A stretch of 64,000 bases of DNA, taken from assembly GCA_011048835.1 (NCBI GenBank), contig DSDF01000022.1:22331-86330 (forward strand). The letters run 5' to 3'. This document shows, piece after piece, positions 51,161 to 63,930 of the stretch. Under the pieces are notes generated by a model. It was not told where the DNA came from and ran no database searches. It was given only the letters and a program-made list of their open reading frames with translations. This DNA comes from Methanoculleus sp. Its GTDB lineage: Archaea > Halobacteriota > Methanomicrobia > Methanomicrobiales > Methanomicrobiaceae. Position 1 is the stretch's first letter, and every line of letters begins with the position of its first letter. The position numbers and the translations under genes were made by a program.

Positions 51161-51760
51161 ATGGGAATGGAGACGATAATCGCCAGAATAAAAGCGGACG
51201 CGGATGCCGAGGCCGAGAGGATCCGATGCAGCGCAGAGGAGCGGATCACGGCCCTCCACGATGCGGCACGGATCGAGGCGGACAGGGAGCACGACCGCAT
51301 CATTGCAGAAGGGATGCGAACCGTCAGGGTTCTTTCCGCCCGGATACGTTCCCAGGCAGTCATGGAAGCACGGCGCATGGTCCGCGAAGAACGGGAACGG
51401 GAGATCGCGCTCTGTTTCTCCGAAGCGGAGAGAGAGCTGAATCACCGCATACAGACGGCGGACTACGAGCGTATTTTGAGAAACCTGATCCGGGAGGGTA
51501 TCGATGATCTGGGCGTCGACGAGGGTGTCGTCATCCCCACAGAGCGCGACCGGGACCTCGTCCGGTCCATTCTTTCTGCCAGTCCCGACCGTTACGGGGG
51601 ATTTGTGGTAAACCCCGAATGTGTCCTTTCCGCCGGCGGCGTCGTCATCAGGTCCGGTGACGGAAAAGTTACCCTCGATAACACCATCGAAGCGAGAATC
51701 GAGCGGTTCAAAACCGATCTGGTGTATATCGTCGCAAACGTGCTCTACCAGGAGGCCTAG
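51161..51760 (+). CDS. atpE: A-type ATPase subunit E (cluster 1)
   Basis: 199 residues. The first half is helical (IIARIKADADAEAERIRCSA, EARRMVREEREREIALCFSE); the second half is the globular domain (VVIPTERDRDLVRSI, GGFVVNPECVLSAGGVVIRS, DNTIEARIERFKTDLVYIVA). Forms peripheral stalks with H. ATG 51161 with AAGGTGG upstream. Confidence 0.92.
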   Translation: MGMETIIARIKADADAEAERIRCSAEERITALHDAARIEADREHDRIIAEGMRTVRVLSARIRSQAVMEARRMVREEREREIALCFSEAERELNHRIQTADYERILRNLIREGIDDLGVDEGVVIPTERDRDLVRSILSASPDRYGGFVVNPECVLSAGGVVIRSGDGKVTLDNTIEARIERFKTDLVYIVANVLYQEA

Positions 51761-51762
51761 GA

Positions 51763-52959
51763 ATGGCGGCGGGCGGCGATGTGCTCGGGCTCTCTCTCCT
51801 CAGCGAGGGTTCGGTGCCGCCATCCATTCTGGCAGCGGTCTTCGCCCTCCTGCTGTTCATGATCCTTTTCATCACCAAAATGATGGGGTATTTCAAGGTA
51901 TTGCTGAATATCGTGACGTTCACCTATCCGAATGCAGTCGTTTCGGTGAAAGGCAATCCCTGTATCCAGGAGCGCGCGCTGAACCGTCTCATCGAGAGCG
52001 GCAGCATTCCGGAGGTGCTGGCACTGGTGAGGAGTTACGGATTTGGGATCGATATCGGGGACTATGCGACGATGGAGGAGATTGACCGGTGGTTTGAGGA
52101 ATACTTCCGCAGGGAATGCACGGAAATCGAACATATGGCCCCCGATTCCGTTCAGCCGTTTTTCAGGGCCTTTTGCATGTTTCAGGAAACAGAAGTCCTG
52201 AAGGCGGCGTTCCGATTGAAACATGCGAGGGTGGCAGCCCGGGAGATGGAATCACTGCTCGGTCCTGCGGGCATTCTCAGCCAGCCCTTGGTACAGAAAA
52301 TGATTGATGCGCGGAATGTCGATGAACAGGTCCGCCTCCTTCAGCCCACCGTCTACGGGCCTCCGCTTCTCAGCGCGCTTGGCGATGTGGCAATGGAGCG
52401 GACAACGCTCCCCTTCGAGCGCGCCCTCGACACGTTTGCATGCGAGCATCTTCGCTCTTCGCTTGCCCACAGCGATGCCCTCCAGACACCGGCACTCATG
52501 AGCTTTGTTGCCTTCTATTTCGACATCACCAATATCAAAATCGCTCTCAGGGGAGTGAGGGACGGGGTGGAAATGGCTGTATTGGCGCAGTATTTCCTTC
52601 CCATGGGGCATCATATCACGCGCGAGGTGCAAAAAAGGATGGCCGAAGCCAGATCCGTCCAGGATATCCACGCCCATCTCCAGCACACACCGTATTTCGA
52701 GGCTTTCGATTCGGCATTGCTGGCGTACGAAAAGAGCGGCAGCCTTCAGCCCATTGAAGCGGCTCTCGACCGGGCGCTGCTTGAAGCGGTCATCAGGCTC
52801 TCGCTGGTGTACCATTCCGGTCCGGCCCCGTTGCTCCGGTATCTCGTCGCGAAAAAATTCGAACTCCAGAATGTCAGGGCGATTATATGGGGCCTTCAGA
52901 ACCGGATAGCCCCTGAAACGGTGAAAACATTGCTGATCCGGCAGGGAGGTGCGGCATGA
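51763..52959 (+). CDS. atpC: A-type ATPase subunit C with N-terminal membrane segment (cluster 1)
   Basis: 398 residues, about 45 more than the cluster-2 homologue. The extra N-terminus has one hydrophobic helix ([17 protein letters not shown]) before the usual start region ([12 protein letters not shown]). The rest is the helical C/d fold that sits on the rotor ring ([31 protein letters not shown]). Membrane-anchored subunit C is unusual and could tie the central stalk base to the ring. Starts two bases after atpE; overlaps atpF as ATGA. Confidence 0.9.
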   Translation: MAAGGDVLGLSLLSEGSVPPSILAAVFALLLFMILFITKMMGYFKVLLNIVTFTYPNAVVSVKGNPCIQERALNRLIESGSIPEVLALVRSYGFGIDIGDYATMEEIDRWFEEYFRRECTEIEHMAPDSVQPFFRAFCMFQETEVLKAAFRLKHARVAAREMESLLGPAGILSQPLVQKMIDARNVDEQVRLLQPTVYGPPLLSALGDVAMERTTLPFERALDTFACEHLRSSLAHSDALQTPALMSFVAFYFDITNIKIALRGVRDGVEMAVLAQYFLPMGHHITREVQKRMAEARSVQDIHAHLQHTPYFEAFDSALLAYEKSGSLQPIEAALDRALLEAVIRLSLVYHSGPAPLLRYLVAKKFELQNVRAIIWGLQNRIAPETVKTLLIRQGGAA

Positions 52960-53285
52960 AGGTGGCGGTCATCGGCGATATGGACGTGACCTCGGGGTTC
53001 GGGTTGATCGGGGTGCATACCCGATTTGTCGCCACACGAAAGAGCGAGGTGGAGGCCGCCCTGTCTGCATGCCTCGACGATCCCGCGATGGGCGTGATCA
53101 TCATGCTCGCCCCCCTTGCAGACATGGTCCGCGAATCCCTCACCCGGATCAGGAATACACGGGTGTACCCTCTGGTCGTCGAAATTCCGGGAAAGACCGC
53201 CCCCTCGCACGAGGAAGACGCAATAGCAAGGCTGGTGGGAAAAGCGGTCGGCATCCCGCTTCGCGGGGGAGGGTTGTCACCATGA
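52956..53285 (+). CDS. atpF: A-type ATPase subunit F (cluster 1)
   Basis: 109 residues: [40 protein letters not shown] and [11 protein letters not shown] central-stalk subunit with CheY-like fold. Stop overlaps the atpA start as ATGA. Confidence 0.93.
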   Translation: MKVAVIGDMDVTSGFGLIGVHTRFVATRKSEVEAALSACLDDPAMGVIIMLAPLADMVRESLTRIRNTRVYPLVVEIPGKTAPSHEEDAIARLVGKAVGIPLRGGGLSP

Positions 53286-55081
53286 TCGAAGAAGGAACGA
53301 TCGTCATGGTAACCGGGCCGGTCGTGACCGCCGATAGCATGACCGGGTCGAGGATGTACGAGCTCGTAAAAGTGGGGCATGAACAGCTGATCGGGGAGAT
53401 CATTGAACTGGAGGGCGATATCGCGACCATTCAGGTCTACGAGGAGACGACCGGGATCAAGCCGGGAGAGCCGGTCGTGGGAACAGGGATGTCGCTGTCC
53501 GTCGAACTGGGACCGGGGCTGCTCGGCACCATCTATGACGGAATCCAGCGGCCCCTGCCGCTCCTGCACGATGAATGCGGATTTTTTATCAGGCGCGGCA
53601 TCCAGGTCCCTTCGCTTGACCGGCAGCGATCCTGGGAGTTTACGCCCGTCGCCGGTGCCGGAGATGCCGTCGGACCGGGGGATGAACTGGGGCGTGTTGC
53701 CGAGACGAAGACCATATCCCACAGAATTCTCGTCCCGCCGGGGATGGAGGGCACGGTCGTGGAGATCGCCCCGGCAGGGCGCTACACAATCGAAGATGTC
53801 ATCGCGCGGGTGAAGGGGGGCCGTGATATCGAGCCCGTCTGTATGATGCACCGCTGGCCGGTACGCAAATCAAGGCCTTTTAGGGAGAAACTGGAGCCAA
53901 AAGTCCCCCTGATCACAGGCCAGCGGGTGATCGATACGTTTTTTTCCATGGCAAAAGGCGGCACGGCGGCGGTTCCCGGGCCGTTCGGTTCGGGGAAGAC
54001 GGTCGTGCAGCAGCAACTGGCAAAATGGGTCGATGCGGACATCATCGTCTACGTGGGGTGCGGCGAGCGCGGGAACGAGATGGCCGACGTGCTGCGTGAA
54101 TTCCCCGGTCTTGAAGACCCGAGAACCGGCGAGCCGCTGATGAAGCGGACGGTGCTCATCGCCAACACCAGCAATATGCCCGTGGCGGCGCGTGAGGCAA
54201 GTGTCTATACGGGTATCACCATTGCCGAATACTACCGTGATATGGGGTACGACGTCGCCCTGATGGCGGATTCCACCTCCCGCTGGGCGGAGGCGCTGCG
54301 GGAGATATCGGGGCGGCTCGAGGAGATGCCGGGTGAAGAGGGGTACCCGGCGTATCTCGCCTCCCGCCTCGCGGATTTCTACGAGCGGGCAGGGAAAGTC
54401 CTCACGCTGGGCCGGGAAGGCCGCAGCGGATCGGTCTCGGTGATCGGTGCGGTGAGTCCGCCGGGAGGGGATTTTTCCGAACCGGTGACGCAGAACACCC
54501 TCCGCATCGCCAAGGTCTTCTGGGCACTGGATGCGGATCTTGCCAACAGGCGGCATTTCCCGGCGATCAACTGGCTGGAATCCTATTCCCTGTACGGGGG
54601 AGAGGTGAGCGAATGGTGGCACGAGCGCATGGGCGGCGACTGGGATGCCCTGAGGAAACGGATGATGGGCATTCTCCAGAAAGAAAGCGAACTCGAGGAG
54701 ATCGTGCAGCTCGTCGGCCCGGACGTGCTCCCGGACGCCGACAAACTTGTCCTTCTCGAGGCCGAGATTATCAGGGAGAGTTTCCTTTTCCAGAACGCCT
54801 TTCATGCGGTCGATACATTCTGTTCGCCCGTACGGCAGTACCGGATGATGCATATTCTTCACCGGTTTGACGAGCTGGCACACCATGCCCTCACCGCGGG
54901 CGCTGGTTTTGAAAAAATCAACGACCTGCCGGTACGAAGCAGCATCGCCCGCATGGCGAGGATCCCGGATGACACGTATGAAGGAGTCTATGGCGAAATC
55001 GAGGAGGAGATGCGCGTCCAGTTCTCGCGCATCTCCCCCCCGGGAACCGGAGGCCGTGACGGGATGGTGGTGGATGAATGA
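53282..55081 (+). CDS. atpA: A-type ATPase catalytic subunit A (cluster 1)
   Basis: 599 residues from ATG 53282. Walker [18 protein letters not shown], then [13 protein letters not shown], the catalytic region [40 protein letters not shown] and [19 protein letters not shown]-terminal beta-barrel and the bulge domain ([16 protein letters not shown]) are present. Hydrolyses or makes ATP in the A1 head. Compared with the cluster-2 copy it has GPFGSGKT instead of GGFGTGKT, and a longer C-terminus; it looks closer to bacterial V/A-type enzymes, by inspection only. Confidence 0.96.
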   Translation: MIEEGTIVMVTGPVVTADSMTGSRMYELVKVGHEQLIGEIIELEGDIATIQVYEETTGIKPGEPVVGTGMSLSVELGPGLLGTIYDGIQRPLPLLHDECGFFIRRGIQVPSLDRQRSWEFTPVAGAGDAVGPGDELGRVAETKTISHRILVPPGMEGTVVEIAPAGRYTIEDVIARVKGGRDIEPVCMMHRWPVRKSRPFREKLEPKVPLITGQRVIDTFFSMAKGGTAAVPGPFGSGKTVVQQQLAKWVDADIIVYVGCGERGNEMADVLREFPGLEDPRTGEPLMKRTVLIANTSNMPVAAREASVYTGITIAEYYRDMGYDVALMADSTSRWAEALREISGRLEEMPGEEGYPAYLASRLADFYERAGKVLTLGREGRSGSVSVIGAVSPPGGDFSEPVTQNTLRIAKVFWALDADLANRRHFPAINWLESYSLYGGEVSEWWHERMGGDWDALRKRMMGILQKESELEEIVQLVGPDVLPDADKLVLLEAEIIRESFLFQNAFHAVDTFCSPVRQYRMMHILHRFDELAHHALTAGAGFEKINDLPVRSSIARMARIPDDTYEGVYGEIEEEMRVQFSRISPPGTGGRDGMVVDE

Positions 55082-56484
55082 TGCGTTCCAGCAGTAACAG
55101 GGAGTACTCGACCGTTGCGAAGGTCAGCGGACCGTTGATTGTGGTGCACCGGATCAGCGATGTAGCGTACGGCGAGGTGGCGGAGATCAGGCTGCCATCC
55201 GGGGAAAAACGGCTGGGGCAGGTGCTTGAAGCGCGCAAAGACCTTGCCGTCGTGCAGGTGTTCGGCGGAACCCGTGATCTCGATACCGATATCACCTCCG
55301 TCCGGTTTACGGGATCATCGCTCAAAATGGCTGCATCGGAGGAGATGCTCGGGCGGGTCCTCGACGGTGCCGCCCGGCCGCTGGACGCAGGCGAGGGTGT
55401 TATCCCCGAAGTGATGCTTGACATCCATGGATATCCTCTCAACCCGTATTCGAGAGACTTCCCGCGTGATTTCATCGAGACAGGCATTTCCTGCGTTGAC
55501 GGGATGAATACCCTTGTCCGGGGGCAGAAACTGCCCATCTTCTCGGGAGCGGGGCTTCCCCACAACCAGCTTGCCGCCCAGATCACGCGGCAGGCGAGGG
55601 TTCTGGGGGAGGAGGAGGAATTTGCCGTGATATTCGCGGCGATGGGAATCACGCACGAGGAAGGGAATTTCTTTGTCAGGGAGTTTCAGAATACCGGCGC
55701 CCTCGCCCGCACGGTGATCTTTCTCAATCTCGCCGACGACCCGGTGATCGAGCGGATCATCACTCCGCGGCTTGCGCTGACCGCCGCGGAGTTTTTCGCG
55801 TTCGAGAAGGATATGCACGTGCTGGTCATCCTCACCGACATGACCAACTACTGCGAGGCATTGCGGGAGATCGCCGCCTCACGCGAGGAGGTGCCCGGGC
55901 GGCGGGGCTATCCCGGGTACATGTACACCGACCTCGCATCGATCTACGAGCGGGCGGGACGTATCAGGGGCAAAACCGGCTCGATCACCCAGATGCCCAT
56001 CCTGACCATGCCGGACGATGACATCACCCATCCCATCCCCGACCTCACCGGCTACATCACCGAGGGGCAGATCGTGCTCTCCCGCGATCTCCACCGGAAG
56101 GGCATTTATCCGCCGATCGATGTCCTCCCCTGCCTTTCCCGCCTCATGCAGGGGGGGATCGGCCCGGAACGGACGCGGGAGGATCACCCTGATGTCAACA
56201 CCCAGCTGTATGCCGCATATGCACGGGGGAGACGGCTGCAGAGCCTTGTTGCCGTTGTCGGCGAAGAAGGCCTGAGCACCATCGATCGCCAGTATCTCGG
56301 ATTCTCCGACCGTTTTGAGGAGGATTTCGTCACCCAGGACTATACGGTGGGACGAAGCATCGAGGAAACCCTCGATACCGCATGGTCGCTCCTCTCCCTT
56401 CTCCCGGAATCGGAGTTGAAGAGGATCGACCGGGACCTGATTGCCCGCTATCGCCCGAAGACGGAGGGGGAGCGCCGTGCATAG
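55078..56484 (+). CDS. atpB: A-type ATPase regulatory subunit B (cluster 1)
   Basis: 468 residues from ATG 55078 (ATG at 55081 also possible). The degenerate nucleotide loop [20 protein letters not shown] is typical of the non-catalytic B subunit. [39 protein letters not shown] and [18 protein letters not shown] follow. Overlaps atpA by 4 bases and atpD by 8. Confidence 0.96.
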   Translation: MMRSSSNREYSTVAKVSGPLIVVHRISDVAYGEVAEIRLPSGEKRLGQVLEARKDLAVVQVFGGTRDLDTDITSVRFTGSSLKMAASEEMLGRVLDGAARPLDAGEGVIPEVMLDIHGYPLNPYSRDFPRDFIETGISCVDGMNTLVRGQKLPIFSGAGLPHNQLAAQITRQARVLGEEEEFAVIFAAMGITHEEGNFFVREFQNTGALARTVIFLNLADDPVIERIITPRLALTAAEFFAFEKDMHVLVILTDMTNYCEALREIAASREEVPGRRGYPGYMYTDLASIYERAGRIRGKTGSITQMPILTMPDDDITHPIPDLTGYITEGQIVLSRDLHRKGIYPPIDVLPCLSRLMQGGIGPERTREDHPDVNTQLYAAYARGRRLQSLVAVVGEEGLSTIDRQYLGFSDRFEEDFVTQDYTVGRSIEETLDTAWSLLSLLPESELKRIDRDLIARYRPKTEGERRA

Positions 56485-57118
56485 AAAAGGGATACGCGGG
56501 GTCCGGCCGACGCGTATCGAGCTGCTGAAAATGAGAAAACGGGAGGTTCTGGCACAGAAAGGGCATGACCTGCTGGAAGAAAAACGCGATGCCATGGTCA
56601 TCGAATTGTTCCGCCTGGTCGACGAGTTCCGCACCCGGCGGCGTGCGCTCGACATCGCGATGCGCGACGCGTACACAAAGCTGGAACTGGCGCAGATGGC
56701 GGTGGGGAACCGGAAACTGCGGGAGATTTCCGTCGGTGGTCCGCCGAAGGGCGAGATAGCGATCGATGTGCGGCACATCATGGGCGTCGGGATGCCGGTG
56801 ATCCGTGCCGCCGGGCCGCCGCCCCCCTCCCGGCTCCGGGGATACGGGTATGCCTTCACGCCCGCCGCGGTGGATGAGGCCGCGGACAGATTCGAGCGGG
56901 TGTACGGGGAGGCGCTCAGGCTCGCGGAGATGGAAGGATCCCTGGTACGGCTGGCGCAGGAGATCGAGCGGACCAAACGGAGAGTGAACGCTCTCGAATC
57001 GATCGTGATCCCGCAGCTGCAGGCAACGCAGAAACACATCGAGGCCCATCTCGAGGAGCTGGAACGTGAAGACATCTTCAGAAGAAAACGGACGAAAATG
57101 CTGCTGCAAAAAACCTGA
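56477..57118 (+). CDS. atpD: A-type ATPase subunit D (cluster 1)
   Basis: 213 residues from GTG 56477, with GGAGGGGGAG upstream. Start block [20 protein letters not shown], two long helices forming the central rotor stalk, and a C-terminal helix with [20 protein letters not shown]. Connects A3B3 to the C subunit and rotor ring. Confidence 0.93.
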   Translation: MHRKGIRGVRPTRIELLKMRKREVLAQKGHDLLEEKRDAMVIELFRLVDEFRTRRRALDIAMRDAYTKLELAQMAVGNRKLREISVGGPPKGEIAIDVRHIMGVGMPVIRAAGPPPPSRLRGYGYAFTPAAVDEAADRFERVYGEALRLAEMEGSLVRLAQEIERTKRRVNALESIVIPQLQATQKHIEAHLEELEREDIFRRKRTKMLLQKT

Positions 57119-57136
57119 ACCGGGGCGTGCATTGCT

Positions 57137-57301
57137 ATGCGGGATGGCAGGGTAAATGATCCGTGGCTCGAGCACCTGTTGCGCCGTCCTGACGTGCAGG
57201 CTCGGGTGCAGATCGTCATCCGCCTTGCACAGGTCTCCTCGCTCGCAGGTCTCGCCGCTGGAGTTGTCCTCCTCGTGAGGTACTGTGTTTTTCCCGGGTA
57301 G
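57137..57301 (+). CDS. Small hydrophobic protein after atpD (ahaG-like position)
   Basis: 54 residues from ATG 57137 to TAG 57299-57301. A charged N-terminus (RDGRVNDPWLEHLLRRPDV) and one helix (LAQVSSLAGLAAGVVLLV) near the C-terminus. In Methanosarcina mazei the ATPase operon ends with ahaG, a small hydrophobic protein of unknown role in the same position; homology is not shown by sequence here. Starts 18 bases after atpD, so it is likely co-transcribed. Confidence 0.6.
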   Translation: MRDGRVNDPWLEHLLRRPDVQARVQIVIRLAQVSSLAGLAAGVVLLVRYCVFPG

Positions 57302-57438
57302 TTGCCCATCAAGGAACGAACGCTCTTCCCGCTGCGGCGCCCGCGGGTTCTGGCGGCATTGCCGGGCATGAGGGGGCGATTTTTTATTCTTCAAGATGTA
57401 TACAACATTTCCAGAGGAAGCTCAAGGGATGAAGGTAC

Positions 57439-57804
57439 ATGCCGGAAATTACCGACGATGAACTCGGCAGGAGGATGTTCCAGATCCGCAAGGAACGTCA
57501 CGTAGAGGAGACGATCGATAAAATCCGTCACTCCCTTGGCGACGAGTGGACGGCAATTCCCCACGAGGAAAAGAAAATCCTCCAGGATCTGCTCGGGGAT
57601 GCGTGGGTCGCCATCGGGCGGCAGGAATGGGGACAATACGCGTTCAGCAGGCTCACGAAGGCGGACCTTGAACGGCTGATCGGGATCGGGTATGCAAGGA
57701 AACAGAAGCATATCGAAGAATCAGCCGCTATTGGAGAGGTAAAGGCCGTACTTTCCCATACCCTGCAGGTGCAGCAGGGGCGGTCCGGTTTCATGCGGTT
57801 TTGA
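57439..57804 (+). CDS. Hypothetical protein between the two ATPase clusters
   Basis: 121 residues from ATG 57439, with GAAGGT upstream. Mostly helical and charged (FQIRKERHVEETIDKIRHSL, RLIGIGYARKQKHIEESAAI), no membrane segment. No family recognised. It reads toward, and overlaps by 14 bases, the end of the cluster-2 atpD gene. May be an ATPase-associated factor or an unrelated gene. Confidence 0.6.
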   Translation: MPEITDDELGRRMFQIRKERHVEETIDKIRHSLGDEWTAIPHEEKKILQDLLGDAWVAIGRQEWGQYAFSRLTKADLERLIGIGYARKQKHIEESAAIGEVKAVLSHTLQVQQGRSGFMRF

Positions 57805-58489
57805 TGGCGGCATTCCCGGGTGCGGGCTGTGGAACCGGGGCGGTTTCCTCCCTCTTTGCTCTCTTTTTCCGGTCCAGTATTTTTTTCACTTTTTTCAGCC
57901 TGAAAAGGTCCTCGCGTTCCCGCTCTTCGATGGTGATCCTGATGTATTTTGCCTGTTTTTGCAATTCCGGTATCATTACCTGGTCGAGTGCGTTCACCCT
58001 TCGACGGGTCATCTGGATCTCCCCGCCAAGCCTCCTCAACGCGGTCTCCGTCTCTGCAAGCGAGATGATGAGATCCAGCTCGCGTTCGAATTTTTCCGCC
58101 ACCTCGTCGATGCGTCCGCTCACGCCGATGATGCTGTAGCCCCGCTCGCAGATGGTCCGCGACACGCTCTGTTTCTCGATCACCGGCACCGGCACGCCCA
58201 TGATATTTTTCCCCTTGATATCCAGGCTAATGAAACGCTTTGCGGCAAATGATGCCGATGACAGGGCAACCGGATCATCGACCGCCTTTGCCGCGAGCAG
58301 GGAGCGCTGTGCCGATTCAGAAAGGATCCCGAGGTCGTTTCGGGAATCTGAAACCGTGTCCATGAGCTGGAATAATTCATGGATGAGTGCATCCATCTTC
58401 TCTTTGAGGAGGTCCCTTCCCTGCTCTGCAAGGCGGATCTGTGCATTTTTTTTAATGAGCTCCATCCGCGTCGGATTAACCTGCTCCAC
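57791..58489 (-). CDS. atpD: A-type ATPase subunit D (cluster 2)
   Basis: 232 residues from GTG 58489, which has GGGGAGG just upstream; an ATG at 58507 is possible. [20 protein letters not shown] opens it; [20 protein letters not shown] marks the C-terminal helix, followed by a basic, Pro-rich tail ([20 protein letters not shown]). Last gene of the minus-strand cluster, overlapping atpB by 14 bases. Confidence 0.93.
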   Translation of the reverse strand: MEQVNPTRMELIKKNAQIRLAEQGRDLLKEKMDALIHELFQLMDTVSDSRNDLGILSESAQRSLLAAKAVDDPVALSSASFAAKRFISLDIKGKNIMGVPVPVIEKQSVSRTICERGYSIIGVSGRIDEVAEKFERELDLIISLAETETALRRLGGEIQMTRRRVNALDQVMIPELQKQAKYIRITIEEREREDLFRLKKVKKILDRKKRAKREETAPVPQPAPGNAAIKTA

Positions 58490-59887
58490 GCGCCTCCCCC
58501 CCAGCATAGTGCGGATGGTATTTCTGGATGAACTCCATCTTCACTCTCTTTAATTCGTATTCGGGCAGTAATGAGAAGAGTTCCCACGCGATCTCGAGGG
58601 TTCTCTCGATGCTCCGGTCTTCGTTTCCCTGGGAAACGAACTCCTTTTCGAATTTGTCCGCAAAGTTCAGGTATTTCTTATCCACCTCGGTCAGCGCCTC
58701 CTCGCCGACGATGGCAACCAGTCTGCGGAGATCCCGCCCGTAGGCATAGGACGCATAGAGCTGGTCTGCCACGTTGCGATGGTCTTCGCGTGTCTTCTCC
58801 GGCCCTATCCCGAGGTTCATCAGGCGGGAAAGACAGGGGAGGACGTCGATGGGCGGTTTTGCACCGCGCCGGAAGAGGTCACGGGAGAGCACGATCTGCC
58901 CCTCGGTGATGTAGCCGGTGAGGTCGGGAACCTGGTGGGTGATGTCGTCGTCCGGCATGGTCAGGATGGGGATCTGGGTGATCGATCCCCTGTTTCCCGT
59001 AATGCGCCCCGCCCGCTCGTAGATCGATGCGAGGTCGGTGTACATGTACCCGGGATAGCCCCGCCGCCCCGGCACCTCTTCGCGTGCCGTCGATATCTCC
59101 CGCAGGGCTTCACAGTAGTTGGTCATGTCGGTGAGGATGACCAGCACGTGGAGCCCGTGGGCGAATGCGAGGAATTCGGCGGTGGTGAGGGCGCACCTTG
59201 GCGTGGCAATCCTCTCGATGGTCGGGTCGTCGGCGAGGTTCATGAAAAACACCACCCTCTCCAGCGCCCCGCTGCGCTCGAAATCCCGCATAAAGAAGGA
59301 TGCCTCCTTGTGCGTGATCCCCATCGCCGCGAACACCACGGCGAACTCCTCCCCTTCCCCCAGCACCTTTGCCTGCCGTGCGATCTGGGCGGCAAGTTCG
59401 TTGGCGGGGAGTCCCGCCCCCGAGAAGATGGGCAGTTTCTGCCCCCGGACCAGGGTGTTCAGCGCATCGATTGCCGACACGCCGGTCTGGATGAAGTCGG
59501 AGGGTTTATCACGGGCATAGGGATTGATAGGCATGCCGTTGATGTCGAGGTAGTCTTCGGGGACAACTGCCGGGCCCCCGTCCCGCGGGATCCCGATCCC
59601 GTTGAGGATCCGCCCGAGCATGTCGTACCCGACAAAGATCCTGGGCGGTTCGCCGGTGAACCGGACTTTCGTCTTCAGGTCGTCAATCCCGCTGGTTCCC
59701 TCATATACCTGTATGATTGCCACCTCGCCGGAGACATCGAGCACCTGCCCCGTCCGCTCTTCGCCGTCGGGAGCCGTGATCTTTGCGATCTCGCCGTATG
59801 AGACTCCTTTCGGACTTTCGACAAATATGAGGGGTCCGGAGACGTAATTGACCGTTTTGTATTCCTTGGAAGCAAGGCCCTGCTGCA

Positions 59888-59888
<1 letters not shown>
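58476..59888 (-). CDS. atpB: A-type ATPase regulatory subunit B (cluster 2)
   Basis: 470 residues. ATG 59888 overlaps the atpA stop by one base (TAATG). The non-catalytic loop is [40 protein letters not shown] and [20 protein letters not shown] follow. It aligns throughout with the cluster-1 copy but differs at many positions, so the two are not a recent duplication. Confidence 0.96.
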
Positions 59889-61627
<1,739 letters not shown>

Positions 61628-61632
61628 GCCCT

Positions 61633-61950
61633 TCACCCCACCACGATGTTGTACCCGATTGCTTTCCTGAGCAGTTGCTCGATATAGCGCGACCGATCAG
61701 CCCCCCTCGTTCCCACGGGAATGGGAATGATGATGGGCCGGTAGGTCTTCTCGATCCTGTCCATCAGCCGTTCATCGACCATTGCCATGAAATCCTCGTT
61801 TACGGCGACGATGCCGGTATCGTCCTTTAAAAGGAGGGTGGGGAGCACGGTGCGCGCCTCTTCGAGGGTTGCGATTTCCAGCACGTCCACACCCGCCAGA
61901 CGGAATCCCGGCGCGGTATTCGGATCGGTCACCACGACAAATTTATACAT
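61633..61950 (-). CDS. atpF: A-type ATPase subunit F (cluster 2)
   Basis: 105 residues from ATG 61950, with GGAGG upstream; the longer frame to 62067 runs inside atp[21 protein letters not shown] and [20 protein letters not shown] are the family blocks. Overlaps atpC by 8 bases. Confidence 0.92.
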   Translation of the reverse strand: MYKFVVVTDPNTAPGFRLAGVDVLEIATLEEARTVLPTLLLKDDTGIVAVNEDFMAMVDERLMDRIEKTYRPIIIPIPVGTRGADRSRYIEQLLRKAIGYNIVVG

Positions 61951-63001
61951 AGAGCACCTCCTCCCTGATCTCCTCTTCGGGCAGGTACGCGCCTTTACAG
62001 TGGGAAATAATGCGGATATTGGCGATTTCGTTGTTTTTTGCCACGATATACGCGATCGCTCCGGCAATGCTCAGGGGATCGCCCTTAAACATCTGGATCC
62101 CCTGATCAATGATATACCGGTCAAGCTCTTTCTCGTATTCGGAAATCGTCTCGTTTCCCGCTTTTTTTTCCGGTAATGCGCTGAGAAACGAATACGGCGT
62201 ATCCCGCAGTGCCGATCTGGCGGCACGGATCGACCCGCTGTTCAGGAGATCGAGCAGCGCCGGCATGTCGAGGGCCTTGCCCCCTTCGATGAGCACGTTT
62301 TTTCCGTCCTCGGGTTTCACCCCGTCCCGGATGAGCCGCAGGATGCTCTTGATATTAACCACGTCGATCTCGGTGGTGAGAAGATCCCGGGCCTTCCTGT
62401 CGTCGACGGATCTCCCGCCGAGCAGCCGGAGTGCGCGCTCGTAATAGAACCGGTCGAGAGCGTATTCAAGAATGGCCAGATCCTTTTTTTCCGCGTATTT
62501 GCCGAACCGTTCCGTCAGGGGCCGTGCATAGTCGCTCCCCCATGTGGCAAGGAGATCGATCACGCCCCGGACGTCGGGCTGCCTGACCAGTTCGAGCAAC
62601 GTCACCTCGTCCAGCTGTCCTGCCGGCACCAGGCAGGCAAGAATCTCATCGGCCGGGGCATTGATATTTTTCCCCCTCATAATGGTCTTGATATTCTGGA
62701 TGTCCCATTTTTCGAGGAAAATACGCACATGTCTCTCGAATTGCTCATTCATGACCAGTGATAACAGCAGCCTGTACGTCTGCACGAGATGGTGGCGCAG
62801 TGCCTGATCGATGAGGGCCAGTCCCGACGACTGGATGCTTGCCTTCTCGATCCCATCGTGATAGGAGGTTTTTTCGAGTTCGGTGATGATCGCATCGATA
62901 TCGGGTTTTTTCATCAATCTCTCGAAAAACTCGCGATCCATCAGGTGGCGCTTCATGCCTCGAACCCGTGCATTCACGTATTCGATGTACACGCTAATCA
63001 C
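61943..63001 (-). CDS. atpC: A-type ATPase subunit C (cluster 2)
   Basis: 352 residues from a GTG at 63001 that overlaps the atpE stop (GTGATTAG); other GTG starts lie nearby. Begins ISVYIEYVNARVRGMKRHLM, the normal soluble start without membrane helix. The helical C fold follows (EKWDIQNIKTIMRGKNINAP, EIDVVNIKSILRLIRDGVKP). Confidence 0.93.
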   Translation of the reverse strand: MISVYIEYVNARVRGMKRHLMDREFFERLMKKPDIDAIITELEKTSYHDGIEKASIQSSGLALIDQALRHHLVQTYRLLLSLVMNEQFERHVRIFLEKWDIQNIKTIMRGKNINAPADEILACLVPAGQLDEVTLLELVRQPDVRGVIDLLATWGSDYARPLTERFGKYAEKKDLAILEYALDRFYYERALRLLGGRSVDDRKARDLLTTEIDVVNIKSILRLIRDGVKPEDGKNVLIEGGKALDMPALLDLLNSGSIRAARSALRDTPYSFLSALPEKKAGNETISEYEKELDRYIIDQGIQMFKGDPLSIAGAIAYIVAKNNEIANIRIISHCKGAYLPEEEIREEVLYV

Positions 63002-63578
63002 CAAAGAGCGTCGAAAAAACACCCATTCTCAGCGTTTCCTTTGAGCGTTCCAGTCTCGATTCGAGCGTATTGCGGACGATAATGCGTTCATCGGGCGAAC
63101 TGGCGTCCAGTCCGCCGATGCAGGTGATGTCCTCTACAATCTCACAATGAAGGCCGAGTTCATCGACGATGCTCCGGCAGAGGTCCGCATCCCGTGTATC
63201 GATATGCAGCCTGATGTCCTGCTCATCCAGTGTCCGCACCGCTTCTTCGAGCAGACGTCGAAATGTCGTTGCATAGGAGGATGCGTTCCGTATTCCTTCC
63301 AGTTCATGCCGTGCAGCGTTGAATGCCATCTCGAAGAGCCGGTTCTGTTCCAGGGTCGTCGCCGTTTTTGCCTCATGTGCGGCCTTGTAGCGCTGCATGA
63401 CTCGTTCGCGCGCAACCGTCCTGGCAGCCTGCTCCCTGGTGCGGCGCACGATGCTTTCTGCTTTAGTCCCTGCCTCCTCCCGCGACCTTGCTGCCTCTGC
63501 CTCACTATCTGTCCTGATCCGGCTGATCTCTTCTGCGGAGTGCTCCTCCATTTCCCGCTTCAACTGGTCGAGTTTCAT
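62994..63578 (-). CDS. atpE: A-type ATPase subunit E (cluster 2)
   Basis: 194 residues: helical N-terminal half (REMEEHSAEEISRIRTDSEA), globular C-terminal half (LHCEIVEDITCIGGLDASSP, IIVRNTLESRLERSKETLRM). Peripheral stalk subunit. Separated from atpK by 139 bases that contain a nested stem-loop. Confidence 0.92.
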   Translation of the reverse strand: MKLDQLKREMEEHSAEEISRIRTDSEAEAARSREEAGTKAESIVRRTREQAARTVARERVMQRYKAAHEAKTATTLEQNRLFEMAFNAARHELEGIRNASSYATTFRRLLEEAVRTLDEQDIRLHIDTRDADLCRSIVDELGLHCEIVEDITCIGGLDASSPDERIIVRNTLESRLERSKETLRMGVFSTLFGD

Positions 63579-63615
63579 TCCTCATCCACCATTATCGGTG
63601 CCCCGGGGTTCTTGC

Positions 63616-63663
63616 ATTCCATGCACATCCGGTGGTGGTCCACCGAAAAAATGCGCATGGAAT
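63616..63663 (-). promoter_or_regulatory. Nested stem-loop between atpK and atpE (cluster 2)
   Basis: Outer 9-bp stem ATTCCATGC/GCATGGAAT encloses an inner 6-bp stem CGGTGG/CCACCG with a four-base loop. It lies 55 bases after the atpK stop and 38 bases before the atpE start. It could limit read-through or protect the atpK transcript, letting proteolipid be made in excess. Confidence 0.5.
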
Positions 63664-63717
63664 GAGCGGCTCTTCTGCGGTCGTGGTCAGACTGACGACC
63701 GGCCATCGTCCTTCCGT

Positions 63718-63930
63718 TCACAGGACCAGTATCATTGCGGCGACCACGAACCCTAAAATTACCATCGTTTCCGGGATGGCTTCAAGAATTATCACCGCTC
63801 CCGTGAGTTCAGGATTTTCTGCAATTGATCCTGCCCCTGCGGCTCCGATACGACTCTGAGCCCAGGCAGTACTGATTGCGCTGACACTGATTGCGAGTGC
63901 CGCTCCTAATGCTACTCCCATCTCCACCAT
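63718..63930 (-). CDS. atpK: A-type ATPase proteolipid K, single hairpin (cluster 2)
   Basis: 70 residues, two helices: MGVALGAALAISVSAISTAW and AVIILEAIPETMVILGFVVA. The ion-site carboxylate is in IPETMVIL. One carboxylate per hairpin, unlike the cluster-1 protein. Strong GAGGTGG six bases before ATG 63930. First gene visible in this cluster. Confidence 0.94.
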   Translation of the reverse strand: MVEMGVALGAALAISVSAISTAWAQSRIGAAGAGSIAENPELTGAVIILEAIPETMVILGFVVAAMILVL

